Shown: one piece after another, positions 54,125 through 60,919 of the stretch
Layout of the letters: each line of letters begins with the position of its first letter
How positions within the stretch are numbered: the first letter of the stretch is position 1
Source of the DNA: Trueperaceae bacterium
Lineage (GTDB): Bacteria; Deinococcota; Deinococci; Deinococcales; Trueperaceae
DNA length: 60,919 nucleotides
Direction: 5' to 3'
NCBI GenBank assembly: GCA_011390455.1
Contig: JAABSI010000006.1
Span: 1 to 60,919 of the forward strand
The notes under the pieces: model-generated
What the model was told of the DNA's origin: nothing
Databases searched by the model: none
The model's input: the letters and a program-made list of their open reading frames with translations, nothing else
Translations under genes and position numbers: made by a program

Positions 54125-54714
54125 GCCTCCCAAGCCGGGTCCGCGTCGGGCAGCACGCCGTACACCGAACTGAACAGGAAGGCGGGCGCCGCCGGCCGGC
54201 GGCGCAGGGCCATCGCGGCTTCCTGGGGCGTGCGGTCGCGCTTGGTCGCGTTGCAGCGCCGGCAGCAGGCGACCACGTTCTCCCACGAGGTCGGACCCCC
54301 ACGCGACCGCGGGTGCACGTGGTCGAGCGTCAGGTCGTGGCTGCGGACGCCGCAGTACTGGCAGGTGTGGTCGTCGCGTCGGAAGACGTTCTTGCGGTTG
54401 AAGGCCACGCGTTGCCGGTGGGGGCGGCGCACGTAGCGGCGCAGCCGGATCACGCTGGGCACCGGCACGACCGACGACGGTGAGCGGAGCACGCGATCAC
54501 CGTCCTGTACGCGTTCCGCCAGGTCCTGCATCAGCAGCGTGATCGCGCGCTTGACCGAGCAGACGTGCAGCGGCTCGTAACTGGCGTTGAGGATGAGGAC
54601 CCGCGCGGCGCCCAGGTTCGTCAGCGGCCGGGGCCCCTCGTCGTGTCCCTCCGGCGGATGCGCGGCGTGCGCTTCTTCGGTCTCGAGGACCGGATCCTGG
54701 GCGACGGCGCGCAC
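54103..54714 (-). CDS. HNH endonuclease family protein
   Basis: A 203-residue protein. The C-terminal half is an HNH nuclease. CQYCG and CCRRCN form the zinc site, and LDHVHPRSRGGPTSWENVVACC carries the His metal base and the Asn/His of the fold. The N-terminal half (LILNASYEPLHVCSVKRAITLLMQ) is typical of a widespread chromosomal HNH family in Actinobacteria, Cyanobacteria and Deinococcota, not of homing endonucleases. No adjacent methylase or toxin partner is seen. The start GTG 54714 is the first in frame. TATCAT (54820-54815) suggests a leader of about 100 bases. Confidence 0.88.
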   Translation of the reverse strand: MRAVAQDPVLETEEAHAAHPPEGHDEGPRPLTNLGAARVLILNASYEPLHVCSVKRAITLLMQDLAERVQDGDRVLRSPSSVVPVPSVIRLRRYVRRPHRQRVAFNRKNVFRRDDHTCQYCGVRSHDLTLDHVHPRSRGGPTSWENVVACCRRCNATKRDRTPQEAAMALRRRPAAPAFLFSSVYGVLPDADPAWEAYLPRGR

Positions 54715-54846
54715 GGCGGCTTCGAGCCGATCGCCCTCGGGTGCGGCTCGGACGGTCTTCGATCCGATCGGGTTGTCCCGGCGCTTGGGGGCGACGCCAC
54801 CTCCGAACGCGTGGATGATACCCGGTGGCGGGTCAGCGGTCAGCGG
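54715..54846 (-). promoter_or_regulatory. HNH gene leader
   Basis: TATCAT at 54820-54815 is a good -10 box. It lies just downstream of the ddl stop and would give the HNH mRNA a leader of about 95 bases. I see no leader ORF near the box and no strong hairpin. Confidence 0.4.
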
Positions 54847-54858
54847 TCAGCGGTCGGC
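54831..54858 (-). repeat. 7-bp tandem repeat carrying the ddl stop in all three frames
   Basis: The unit CCGCTGA (minus strand) recurs three times, with a partial fourth unit. TGA stops fall at 54849-54847, 54842-54840 and 54835-54833, each in a different frame. The first is the ddl stop. Confidence 0.75.
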
Positions 54859-55869
54859 GAAGGCGAGCGCGACCAAGCGCGCCGCGAGCTCGGGGTACGG
54901 GACCCCCGACGCGGCCCACAGCCGCGGGTACATCGAGGTGGCCGTGAAGCCGGGCATGGTGTTGATCTCGTTGACGACCAGCTCGTCGCGGGTGGGCGAC
55001 CAGAAGAGGTCGACGCGCGCGAGCCCGGCCGCGTCCACGGCGAGGAAGGCGCGCCGGGCGAGCGCGCGGGACGCCTCGGCCACCCGCTCCGGAACGTCCG
55101 CCGGGACGTCCAGGCGCGCGCGGCCGGCCTCGTACTTGGTGGCGTAATCGTAGAAGTCGCTCCCGAAGGAGATCTCGCCTACGACGCTCGCTTCGGGGTC
55201 GTCCAGGCCGAGGACGGCCACCTCGAGCTCGCGCTTGTCGCGGAACGCGCGTTCGACGATCGCGCGGCGGTCGTAGCCGAACGCGGCATCGAGTGCGGCG
55301 TCGCGCGCAGCCGGATCGTCGGCGCGCGCGATGCCGATCGACGATCCGAGGTTGGCCGGCTTCACGTACACCGGCCACCCCAGGCCGTCCAGGCGGGTGC
55401 GGACCGCATCCGGCGCCCGGCGCCAGGCGTCGCGCGTCACCCCCTCGTGGGCGACCTGAGGCAGGCCGGCGGCGCCGAGCACCGCCTTCATGACGAGCTT
55501 GTCCATCCCCACCGCGCTCCCGAGCACGCCCGAACCCACGTACCGGACGCCGAGGACCTCGAAGAGTCCCTGCAGCCGCCCGTCCTCTCCGAACGGGCCG
55601 TGGAGCAGCGGGAAGACCGCGTCGGCGCCCGTGAGCGCATCGAGGTCGACCGGCGCGCCGGTCGCGGCCGCGCCTTCGCCGGCGAGCCGCCGGAGGCTCG
55701 AGGGTGCGTCCAACCAGCGGCCGTCGTGGTCGATGACCCGCGGCTCCCACGCGACCCGCTCCGAGGTCCCCGCGATCAGCGAGCGCGCGGAGTCCAGCGA
55801 GACGTCGTGCTCGGCGGACCGACCGCCGCACAAGAGGAGGACGCGCGGGCGGTCCGGCGGTGGGGTCAC
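54847..55869 (-). CDS. ddl: D-alanine--D-alanine ligase
   Basis: Ddl joins two D-Ala for peptidoglycan. The ATP-grasp enzyme (340 residues from GTG 55869) has LLLCGGRSAEHDVSL (near 12), PLLHGPFGEDGRLQG, YVGSGVLGSAVGMDKLVMKAVL, YVKPANLGSSIGI and the Mg motif FVNEINT-equivalent LVVNEINTMPGFTATSMYP. GTG 55869 gives the natural VTPPPDRPRVLLLCGG start and shares GTGA with a 12-codon leader ORF. GTG 55902 in the same frame would add 11 Cys-containing residues. Transcription comes from a strong promoter with an operator-like inverted repeat just downstream, unusual for a housekeeping wall gene. Confidence 0.93.
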   Translation of the reverse strand: MTPPPDRPRVLLLCGGRSAEHDVSLDSARSLIAGTSERVAWEPRVIDHDGRWLDAPSSLRRLAGEGAAATGAPVDLDALTGADAVFPLLHGPFGEDGRLQGLFEVLGVRYVGSGVLGSAVGMDKLVMKAVLGAAGLPQVAHEGVTRDAWRRAPDAVRTRLDGLGWPVYVKPANLGSSIGIARADDPAARDAALDAAFGYDRRAIVERAFRDKRELEVAVLGLDDPEASVVGEISFGSDFYDYATKYEAGRARLDVPADVPERVAEASRALARRAFLAVDAAGLARVDLFWSPTRDELVVNEINTMPGFTATSMYPRLWAASGVPYPELAARLVALAFADR

Positions 55870-55904
55870 GGCCACGACCGGCAAACGTTCGCAACACACC
55901 ACAT
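55866..55904 (-). other. Possible 12-residue leader peptide of ddl
   Basis: ATG 55904, with AAGG eight bases upstream, opens MWCVANVCRSWP and ends at TGA 55868-55866. This overlaps the GTG start of ddl as GTGA. Two Trp and two Cys codons in 12 are unusual in this Ala/Arg-rich genome. It may couple ribosomes to ddl or sense an amino acid supply. Translation is inferred. Confidence 0.4.
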
Positions 55905-55930
55905 CGTGTGTACCTTACACATCATGTGGT
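55898..55930. promoter_or_regulatory. Operator-like inverted repeat in the ddl 5' region
   Basis: Arms accacatcgtgtgta (55898-55912) and tacacatcatgtggt (55916-55930) flank CCT. Thirteen of 15 positions pair; the outer seven and inner six bases are perfect. It covers the predicted transcription start and the next 25 bases, where a repressor would block initiation. Its base composition (about half A+T) stands out in this GC-rich window. TGTGTA-N3-TACACA recalls sites of PadR, GntR or MarR regulators; no such regulator gene is in the window. Confidence 0.65.
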
Positions 55931-55931
55931 C

Positions 55932-55960
55932 ATGCTAGGCCTGCGGTGCGCGCGCGTCAA
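55932..55960 (-). promoter_or_regulatory. ddl promoter
   Basis: TTGACG (55960-55955), a 17-base spacer and TAGCAT (55937-55932). This is one of two full -35/-10 promoters I can read in the window. It starts 12 bases after the stop of the ABC ATPase gene, so ddl has its own control separate from the transporter operon. Confidence 0.75.
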
Positions 55961-55972
55961 GCGCCGCGCGCA

Positions 55973-56746
55973 TCAGCCCGCGAGGAAGGCGTCGAGCTGC
56001 GACCGCACGTCGTCGTCGCTCGTGCGCGCCTCGCCCGCGATCGCCCCGTCGCGCAGGAACACGATGCGGTCGGTCGTTAGGGCGGCCTGGGCGTCGTGCG
56101 TGACGATGACGACCGTCCAGCCCTGATCGTCGACCCCGTGGCGGAGGAGGTCGAGCACCTCGCGCCCCGTGCGGCTGTCGAGGTTCCCGGTCGGCTCGTC
56201 GGCGAGCACCAAGACGGGGTCGTTGATCAGCGCCCGCGCGATCGCCACGCGCTGGCGTTGGCCACCGGAGAGCTGGTCGGGTCGGTGGTCGAGCCGGTCG
56301 GTGATCCCCAGGGCGACCGCGAGCTCCGTGAGTCGGTGCGCGGCCGCATCGCCTTCGCCGGCGATCTCGGCCGGGAGCAGGACGTTCTCGCGGGCGGACA
56401 GGTTCGGGACCAGCTCGAAGGCTTGGAACACGAACCCCAGGCGGCGCCGGCGCACGTCGGTCAGCGCGTCGTCGTCGAGGCCGGCGGTCGCTTCGCCGGC
56501 GAGCGCGATCGAGCCCGCGTCGGGGGCGTCGAGCAGGCCGAGCAGGTGGAGCAGCGTGCTCTTCCCGGAGCCCGACGGCCCCATCACGGCGACGAACTCG
56601 CCGGAGCGAACGACGAGGTCGACGCCGCGCAGCGCGTGGACGATCTCGTCGCCCAGCGTGTAGCGCTTGTGCAAGCCGCGCGCCTCCAGGGCGGGGGGCG
56701 CGGCGTCGGGGGCAGGACGAACGGGGGCGGCCGAGGGTGCGGTCAT
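55973..56746 (-). CDS. ABC transporter ATP-binding protein (MacB/LolD type)
   Basis: A 257-residue ATPase. Walker A is GPSGSGKST (near 55), signature [15 protein letters not shown], Walker [14 protein letters not shown] and H-loop VTHDAQ. The MacB/LolD family powers FtsX-type permeases that move lipoproteins, peptides or toxins across the envelope without a transmembrane channel. An extra Ala/Pro-rich N-terminus (1-20) precedes the domain. ATG 56746 shares ATGA with the permease stop, so the pair is one unit. Confidence 0.95.
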   Translation of the reverse strand: MTAPSAAPVRPAPDAAPPALEARGLHKRYTLGDEIVHALRGVDLVVRSGEFVAVMGPSGSGKSTLLHLLGLLDAPDAGSIALAGEATAGLDDDALTDVRRRRLGFVFQAFELVPNLSARENVLLPAEIAGEGDAAAHRLTELAVALGITDRLDHRPDQLSGGQRQRVAIARALINDPVLVLADEPTGNLDSRTGREVLDLLRHGVDDQGWTVVIVTHDAQAALTTDRIVFLRDGAIAGEARTSDDDVRSQLDAFLAG

Positions 56747-59310
56747 GCGGACTCCGAGGCGCCGAGGGCGACGCGCGGGGCGAGGCGAGCGGCCCGACGG
56801 GCCGGCAGCCAAGAGGCGAGGAAGCCGAGGATGGGGGTGAGCACCGCGGCGGCGATGAGCAGCCGCCAGGGGACGACCGCCTCGATGGCGTAGCCGGTGA
56901 GCGCGCGCGCGCCCGCCGTGATCACGTCGGACAGCAACAGGCCGAAGGCGACGCCGAGCACCGCGCCGAGCGTGAGCACGACGACGCCCTCGGCGGTCAC
57001 CAAGCGGCGCACGCCGGCGCGGCGCATGCCGACCGTGCGCAGGACGGCGATCTCGTGCGCGCGCCGGGACAGGTTCATGCCGAGCGTGTTCGCCACCCCG
57101 AGCGCGGCGATGAGCGCGGCGAGCAGCAGCAGCGTGTTGGTCGTGGCGAAGGACTGCGCCAGCAACTCCTGCACCTGCTCGCGGTACGCCTGGTTGAGGG
57201 TGACGTCGAGCAAGACGTCGGGGAAGGCCGCGAGCAGGGCGTCGCGCACGACGGCTGGGTCGGCGCCCGCCTCGACGGTCGCGACGAACAGGTCGGGGCT
57301 CCCGCCGCCGAAACGTGGAAGGTCGGCGATCGAGGCGATGAAGGTCTCGCCGCCACCGGTGTAGTCGACCACCACGCCGGCGATGGGGAAGTCGACGAAG
57401 CCGTCGTCGGTCCGCAGCCGGGCGGTGTCCCCCAGGCCGACGCCGAAGCGGTCGCGGATCGTGTTGGCCGCCAGCACCGCGCCCCCTTCCAGCAGCGCCG
57501 CGTACCCCGTCGCGGCGTCGCCCTGACCCGAGATGTACTGCAGGGAGCCGAACCCCGCCGTGGGGTCGAACCGCGCCGGGTCGACGAGGACGAGCGCGAC
57601 CGTGCGGCCCCGGGGCACGCCCTCGGGCTCGTAGCGCACGACCCGCAGGCCGACGCCCGACGCCTGGTCGACCCCGTCGACCTGCGCGGCCCGCGCCTCG
57701 AAGTCGTTCGGGAACGGCGCCGCCGACGTGATGAACAGGTCGCCGACGATCGTGGTGTCCACCCAGTCGGCGACGGCGACGTTGATGCCCTCGACCATGG
57801 ACCCCACGCCGATGATGAGGCCGGTCCCGACGATGACGGTGCCGACCGCGACCCCGTTGCGCGACGCGTTGCGGATCGTGAAGCCGGCGCCGAGCCGCCC
57901 GGCGGGACCGAGCAGGGCGCCGAGCAGCGGCCGGGCGAGCACGACCGCGGGCCGGATCAGCCCCTCGGCGGCCAGCGCCACGCCGGCGAAGAAGGTGGCC
58001 ATCGCGAGCGCGGTGCCGAACAGGGCCGCGTACCCGGACCACGGGAGCTGGCTGAAGACGACGCCGAGGACGACGAGCACCCAGCCGAACGCGACGAGGC
58101 GTGGATCGCGCGCGGCCTCGGCGTCGCGCAGCGCGCCGAGCGGCGACGTGCGGGCCGCGGCGCGCGCCGGCAGGCTGCCCGCCAAGATCGCCACCACGAT
58201 GCCGACGGCGGCCGCGATCGCGGCCGCCTGGACCGGGATGACCAGGGTGCGCGGCTCGTAGCCGAGTGCGATCGCGTTGATCTGGTTGATGCCGGCCGCG
58301 AGCACGACGCCGAGGCCGAGGCCTACGACGACGCCCGCCGCGCTCACCCACCCGGCCTCCCACAGCGCCAGGCGCCGCACGTCGCCGCGCTTCATGCAGA
58401 TCGTGCGCAGCAGCGCGTACTCGCGGGTGCGCTCGACCACCCCTGCCATGAAGGTGTTGTAGGCCATGAAGCCGCCGAGGGCCATGAGCGTCGCCGCGAG
58501 GATGAGCAGCCCGCTCTGGAGCGTCTGGACGATGCCGGACGTGGCGTCGCCGGTGCCCGCCGGGTACGTGACCGTGTACGCATCGCCGACCGTCGCTTGC
58601 AGGCGCGCCCGCACCGCCTCGAGATCGACCCCGTCGACGAGCCCCAGCTCCAGGTGGCTCGCCCGGTCGGTGAAGGCGAGCGCCTCCTGGAGGTCGGAGA
58701 GGTGGGTGATCCCGACGCGCCCGCCGTTCGTGCTCGCCAGGGCGAAGCGGTCGTCCAACGAACCCACGAGCTCCAGCTCGAAGCGGCCCGCCTGCCCCGA
58801 GAACGCGACCACGTCGCCGAGCGTCAGGCCGCGCGCGGCGGCGAAGCCCTCGGCGATCGCGACCTCCGCCGCGCCGGCCGCGGGCAGGCGCCCGGCGGCG
58901 AGCACCACCGGCAACGCCTCGGCCACGTCGGTGCGGCGCCCTCCGAGTTGGAAGCCGCTGTCGACGCCGGGCAGCAGGCCTGCGGCGCCCCCGACCTCGG
59001 CGCCCCGCTCCGGTTCGGCGCGCACGTTCAGCACCGGCACCGCCCACGCCACGTCGCCATCGGCGAGGACGGCGTCGAGCGTCTCGCGGAAATCGAACAC
59101 GGCGCGCCCGGTGGCCCCCGGCGTCACGAGCAGATCGGCGGGTCCGGCGGCGGCCTCGAGGGTCGCGCGGACGTTGGCGTCGACGTTGGCGCCGACCGAC
59201 AGGGTGGCGAGGACCGCCGCGATCCCGAGCGCCACGCCGAGGACGGTGGCGAGCGAGCGCCAGCGATGGCGAAGCAGGTTGCGGAGCGCGAGGCGCGGGA
59301 GGATCGGCAC
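56743..59310 (-). CDS. FtsX/MacB-type ABC permease, double-domain form
   Basis: An 855-residue permease. An N-terminal helix (15-40) is followed by a large extracytoplasmic MacB_PCD domain (40-260), four helices with an FtsX domain (about 265-390), and a second periplasmic region (500-690). A second FtsX domain follows with the final helices (705-850, NTLLLLAALIAALGVANTLGMNL, ILGFLASWLPARRAARLAP). This double arrangement is typical of the long DUF214/lipoprotein-release-like permeases. GTG 59310 lies 5 bases after TACCAT (59321-59316). Substrate is unknown; the proximity to ddl may be coincidental. Confidence 0.92.
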   Translation of the reverse strand: MPILPRLALRNLLRHRWRSLATVLGVALGIAAVLATLSVGANVDANVRATLEAAAGPADLLVTPGATGRAVFDFRETLDAVLADGDVAWAVPVLNVRAEPERGAEVGGAAGLLPGVDSGFQLGGRRTDVAEALPVVLAAGRLPAAGAAEVAIAEGFAAARGLTLGDVVAFSGQAGRFELELVGSLDDRFALASTNGGRVGITHLSDLQEALAFTDRASHLELGLVDGVDLEAVRARLQATVGDAYTVTYPAGTGDATSGIVQTLQSGLLILAATLMALGGFMAYNTFMAGVVERTREYALLRTICMKRGDVRRLALWEAGWVSAAGVVVGLGLGVVLAAGINQINAIALGYEPRTLVIPVQAAAIAAAVGIVVAILAGSLPARAAARTSPLGALRDAEAARDPRLVAFGWVLVVLGVVFSQLPWSGYAALFGTALAMATFFAGVALAAEGLIRPAVVLARPLLGALLGPAGRLGAGFTIRNASRNGVAVGTVIVGTGLIIGVGSMVEGINVAVADWVDTTIVGDLFITSAAPFPNDFEARAAQVDGVDQASGVGLRVVRYEPEGVPRGRTVALVLVDPARFDPTAGFGSLQYISGQGDAATGYAALLEGGAVLAANTIRDRFGVGLGDTARLRTDDGFVDFPIAGVVVDYTGGGETFIASIADLPRFGGGSPDLFVATVEAGADPAVVRDALLAAFPDVLLDVTLNQAYREQVQELLAQSFATTNTLLLLAALIAALGVANTLGMNLSRRAHEIAVLRTVGMRRAGVRRLVTAEGVVVLTLGAVLGVAFGLLLSDVITAGARALTGYAIEAVVPWRLLIAAAVLTPILGFLASWLPARRAARLAPRVALGASESA

Positions 59311-59331
59311 GGAGGATGGTACCAGCCGGGC

Positions 59332-60468
59332 TCAGGCCGGTGCGACCGGTGCGGCGACGGCGCGGCGCGACCGTCGACGGCCGAAGCGCGCGAAGGAGGG
59401 TGGCTGCGGAGACGGCCCTGGGATCGGATCCGGAGCCTCGGTCCTGGGGTCGATGCCGGTGCCCAGGTGCAGCGCGCGGGCGATCTCGTCCAGCGTCGTC
59501 GCGGCCACGAGCGCGTCCCGCAGGCCGGCCGCGTCGCGGCCACGGCGCGGATCCGCTTGGGCCGAGGGTGCGTCGTGCCCGTGGGTCGCGATCCGCTCGA
59601 GGGCGACCGCGTAGGCGGCCAGTTGACCGCGCAGCCGGGGCAGGGCTACCGGACCGCCGTACCACGCGACGTGGTCGCGCGCGTGCCGCCACGCGCAGCC
59701 GACGACCTCGTCCACCGCCGGTGGCGCCCCCCCGCGCACCGTCCGGAAGGCCCAGGGCCGGCCGAGCGCGCCGCGGGCGATCATCACCCCGACGCCGGCG
59801 GCGCGCGCGCGCCGAGCCCCCCATGCGTCGACCACGTCGCCGGAGCCGAGCACGGGGACCGGCAGCGCGGCCGCGAGGGCGGCGATCGCGTCCCAATCGG
59901 CCTCGCCCGCGTACTTCTGGACGGCGGTCCGACCGTGGACGGCGACGAGGGCGGCGCCCGCCTCGACGACGGCCAGCGCCACGTCGAGCGCTTCGACCCG
60001 ATCGACGCCGAGGCGCGTCTTGGCGGTGACGGGTACGGGCACGGCAGCGGCGATCGCGGCGACGACGGCGCCCGCGCGCTCCGGGTCGCGGATCAACTCC
60101 GCGCCGCACCCGCGGTTGAGCACCTTGCGCACCGGGCATCCCATGTTGAGATCGATCGCATCCGGGGCGAACGCCGCGTACAGCCGTGCGGCGGCGTCCG
60201 CCGCCTCCTCGGGGTCCGCGGCGAACAACTGCACGACGACGTCGCGCTCCCCACGATGGGGGGCCGAGATCGCCAGGCCGGTGGCGTCGCCGAGCGCGAG
60301 CGCCCGCGCGGACACCATCTCGGTGACCGCCCAGGCCGCACCGAAGGCGCGCGCGAGCCGGCGGAACGGCGCGTCGGTGTACCCGGCCATCGGCGCCAAG
60401 ACGGCGCGACCCTCGTCGAGCGCGGCGACGAAGCGCGCAGGGGCCGGAGCTGGGGCGGTGGGGGGCAC
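59332..60468 (-). CDS. tRNA-dihydrouridine synthase (DusB type)
   Basis: Dus reduces uridine in the tRNA D-loop with FMN and NADPH. The 378 residues carry VLAPMAGYTDAPFRRLAR (FMN site near 30), DLNMGCPVRKVLNRGCGAEL with the catalytic Cys near 113, PVTAKTRLGVD, VHGRTAVQKYAGEADW and GSGDVVDAW. The last 60 residues are a basic, Pro-rich extension. I chose GTG 60468, 7 bases after TACCCT (60481-60476); ATG 60528 in frame lies upstream of that box. Which D-positions are made cannot be said. Confidence 0.9.
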   Translation of the reverse strand: MPPTAPAPAPARFVAALDEGRAVLAPMAGYTDAPFRRLARAFGAAWAVTEMVSARALALGDATGLAISAPHRGERDVVVQLFAADPEEAADAAARLYAAFAPDAIDLNMGCPVRKVLNRGCGAELIRDPERAGAVVAAIAAAVPVPVTAKTRLGVDRVEALDVALAVVEAGAALVAVHGRTAVQKYAGEADWDAIAALAAALPVPVLGSGDVVDAWGARRARAAGVGVMIARGALGRPWAFRTVRGGAPPAVDEVVGCAWRHARDHVAWYGGPVALPRLRGQLAAYAVALERIATHGHDAPSAQADPRRGRDAAGLRDALVAATTLDEIARALHLGTGIDPRTEAPDPIPGPSPQPPSFARFGRRRSRRAVAAPVAPA

Positions 60469-60553
60469 GAGGGTCAGGGTACCGAGGTCCGTCGCGGACG
60501 GGCGTCGTGGATGCGGCACGGCGCTCATGAAGGGGCGTGCTAGCCTCGCTCCG
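60469..60553. promoter_or_regulatory. Divergent leaderless promoters: dus / GNAT gene
   Basis: TACCCT (60481-60476) and TAGCCT (60541-60546) face away from each other, each 7 bases from its start codon. Confidence 0.55.
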
Positions 60554-60919
60554 ATGCCCGACGTCGAAGCCCTCGACGCGGCCGAGCGCACGCGGCTCGG
60601 CCCGGACGCGACCGTGCTGCACCTCCGACCGGCTGGCGCCGACGATGCCGGCTTGGTCCATGCCCTCTACCTCGCCACGCCGGCCTACTTCGATGCGATC
60701 GGCAAACCCGTACCCACGTCGAGCGAGGTCCGCACCGACCTGATGCTGGCCGAGCGCGACGAGCGCCGGCACGTCGTCCTCGCCGTCCTCGACGATCGCG
60801 CCGCAGCGGCGGAGCTGCCCACGGGCGTGCCGCACGACGCCGGTTCCGACGCCCCGGTGGTCGCCTACGTCGACTACAAGCTCGACTACCCCGACGTCGG
60901 CGACGCCACCGTGAACCTT
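60554..60919 (+). CDS. GNAT-family N-acetyltransferase, cut by the window edge
   Basis: The first 122 codons of an open frame that runs off the right end. VLHLRPAGADDAGLVHALY is a typical GNAT start, then ATPAYFDAIGKPVPTSSEV, RRHVVLAVLDD and VVAYVDYKLDYPDVGDATV. This is the pattern of Deinococcus GNAT proteins with an N-terminal helix pair; the CoA motif lies outside. ATG 60554 is 7 bases after TAGCCT (60541-60546), a leaderless start. Substrate unknown. Confidence 0.75.
   Translation, partial: MPDVEALDAAERTRLGPDATVLHLRPAGADDAGLVHALYLATPAYFDAIGKPVPTSSEVRTDLMLAERDERRHVVLAVLDDRAAAAELPTGVPHDAGSDAPVVAYVDYKLDYPDVGDATVNL

Noticed and set aside
54103..54714. Homing endonuclease or restriction enzyme
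   Set aside because: The HNH gene has no intron or intein context, no methylase beside it and the N-terminal domain of a common chromosomal family.
55973..60835. One continuous open frame of about 1620 codons on the minus strand
   Set aside because: Only the part corresponding to the ABC ATPase (55973-56746) codes in that frame; the remainder is the wrong frame of the permease and dus genes, left open by high GC content. The same applies to the long open frames over 48198-53615, 38349-41396 and 10601-13546.

Overview
This 60.9 kb window is a compact, very GC-rich bacterial chromosome segment. I read about 60 protein genes and one tRNA gene, with no insertion sequence, prophage, CRISPR array or rRNA. 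Several features point to the Deinococcota, outside the low-GC lineages. A GNAT protein matches my memory of the Thermus DUF1999 fold. A small gene pair looks like the Deinococcus DUF3248/DUF3809 families. RsmD carries APPY where most bacteria have DPPY, as I recall for Thermus. About two dozen genes have a TANNNT -10 box only 5-9 bases before the start codon, the leaderless pattern reported for Deinococcus. A deep Deinococcota lineage such as Trueperales would fit, but the sequence alone does not prove it.

Layout, left to right. 1-4063 (minus) is an operon cdaA-cdaR-def-fmt-der: c-di-AMP synthesis, N-terminal formyl-Met processing and ribosome assembly. Facing away from it are prfB, with a textbook +1 frameshift site, and a phosphoesterase. 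6.1-9.0 kb holds ygfZ, a B12-binding mutase subunit and a LysM/M23 murein hydrolase. 9.1-14.4 kb holds a coiled-coil zinc-ribbon protein, an unknown gene, a complete histone-deacetylase-fold enzyme, a DUF512 radical-SAM-like protein, an MBL hydrolase and a UbiA prenyltransferase. 14.5-17.5 kb holds an oxidoreductase, tRNA-Asp(GTC) with its own promoter and terminator, a LON-domain protein and truD. 17.5-26.6 kb holds a double-VWA membrane protein, a histidine kinase with a degenerate receiver, rnhB, ricT, holB, a phosphoesterase, a PEGA protein and a beta-rich exported protein.

26.7-35.2 kb covers carbohydrate and envelope functions: glucan phosphorylase, 6-phosphogluconolactonase, an HD protein, two tandem signal peptidases, a patatin phospholipase and a maltodextrin-type amylase. 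35.2-41.2 kb holds an HtrA protease, a DUF368 (C55-P translocase family) protein, the two small Deinococcota genes, mnmE and hemL. 41.4-48.2 kb is a plus-strand run: PAP2, truA, DUF1999, an HMA-fold protein without cysteines, DUF503, Asp23, FakA, a PPC lipoprotein and an exported protein. 48.2-52.7 kb is pyrF-secA-rsmD (minus). The right end holds GNAT proteins, a small membrane protein, an HNH nuclease, ddl with an operator-like promoter region, a MacB/FtsX-type ABC transporter, a dihydrouridine synthase and a truncated GNAT gene.

Genes inside operons are joined by eleven four-base stop/start overlaps (ATGA, GTGA, TTGA). Promoter-proximal genes are mostly leaderless. In three places the TAG stop of one gene forms the first half of the -10 box of the next. 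The signals I find most worth a second look are regulatory: the ddl promoter/operator/leader-peptide unit near 55.9 kb, the short leader ORFs before the LysM/M23 and zinc-ribbon genes, and the stop-in-promoter junctions. No obviously new defence or mobile system is present.
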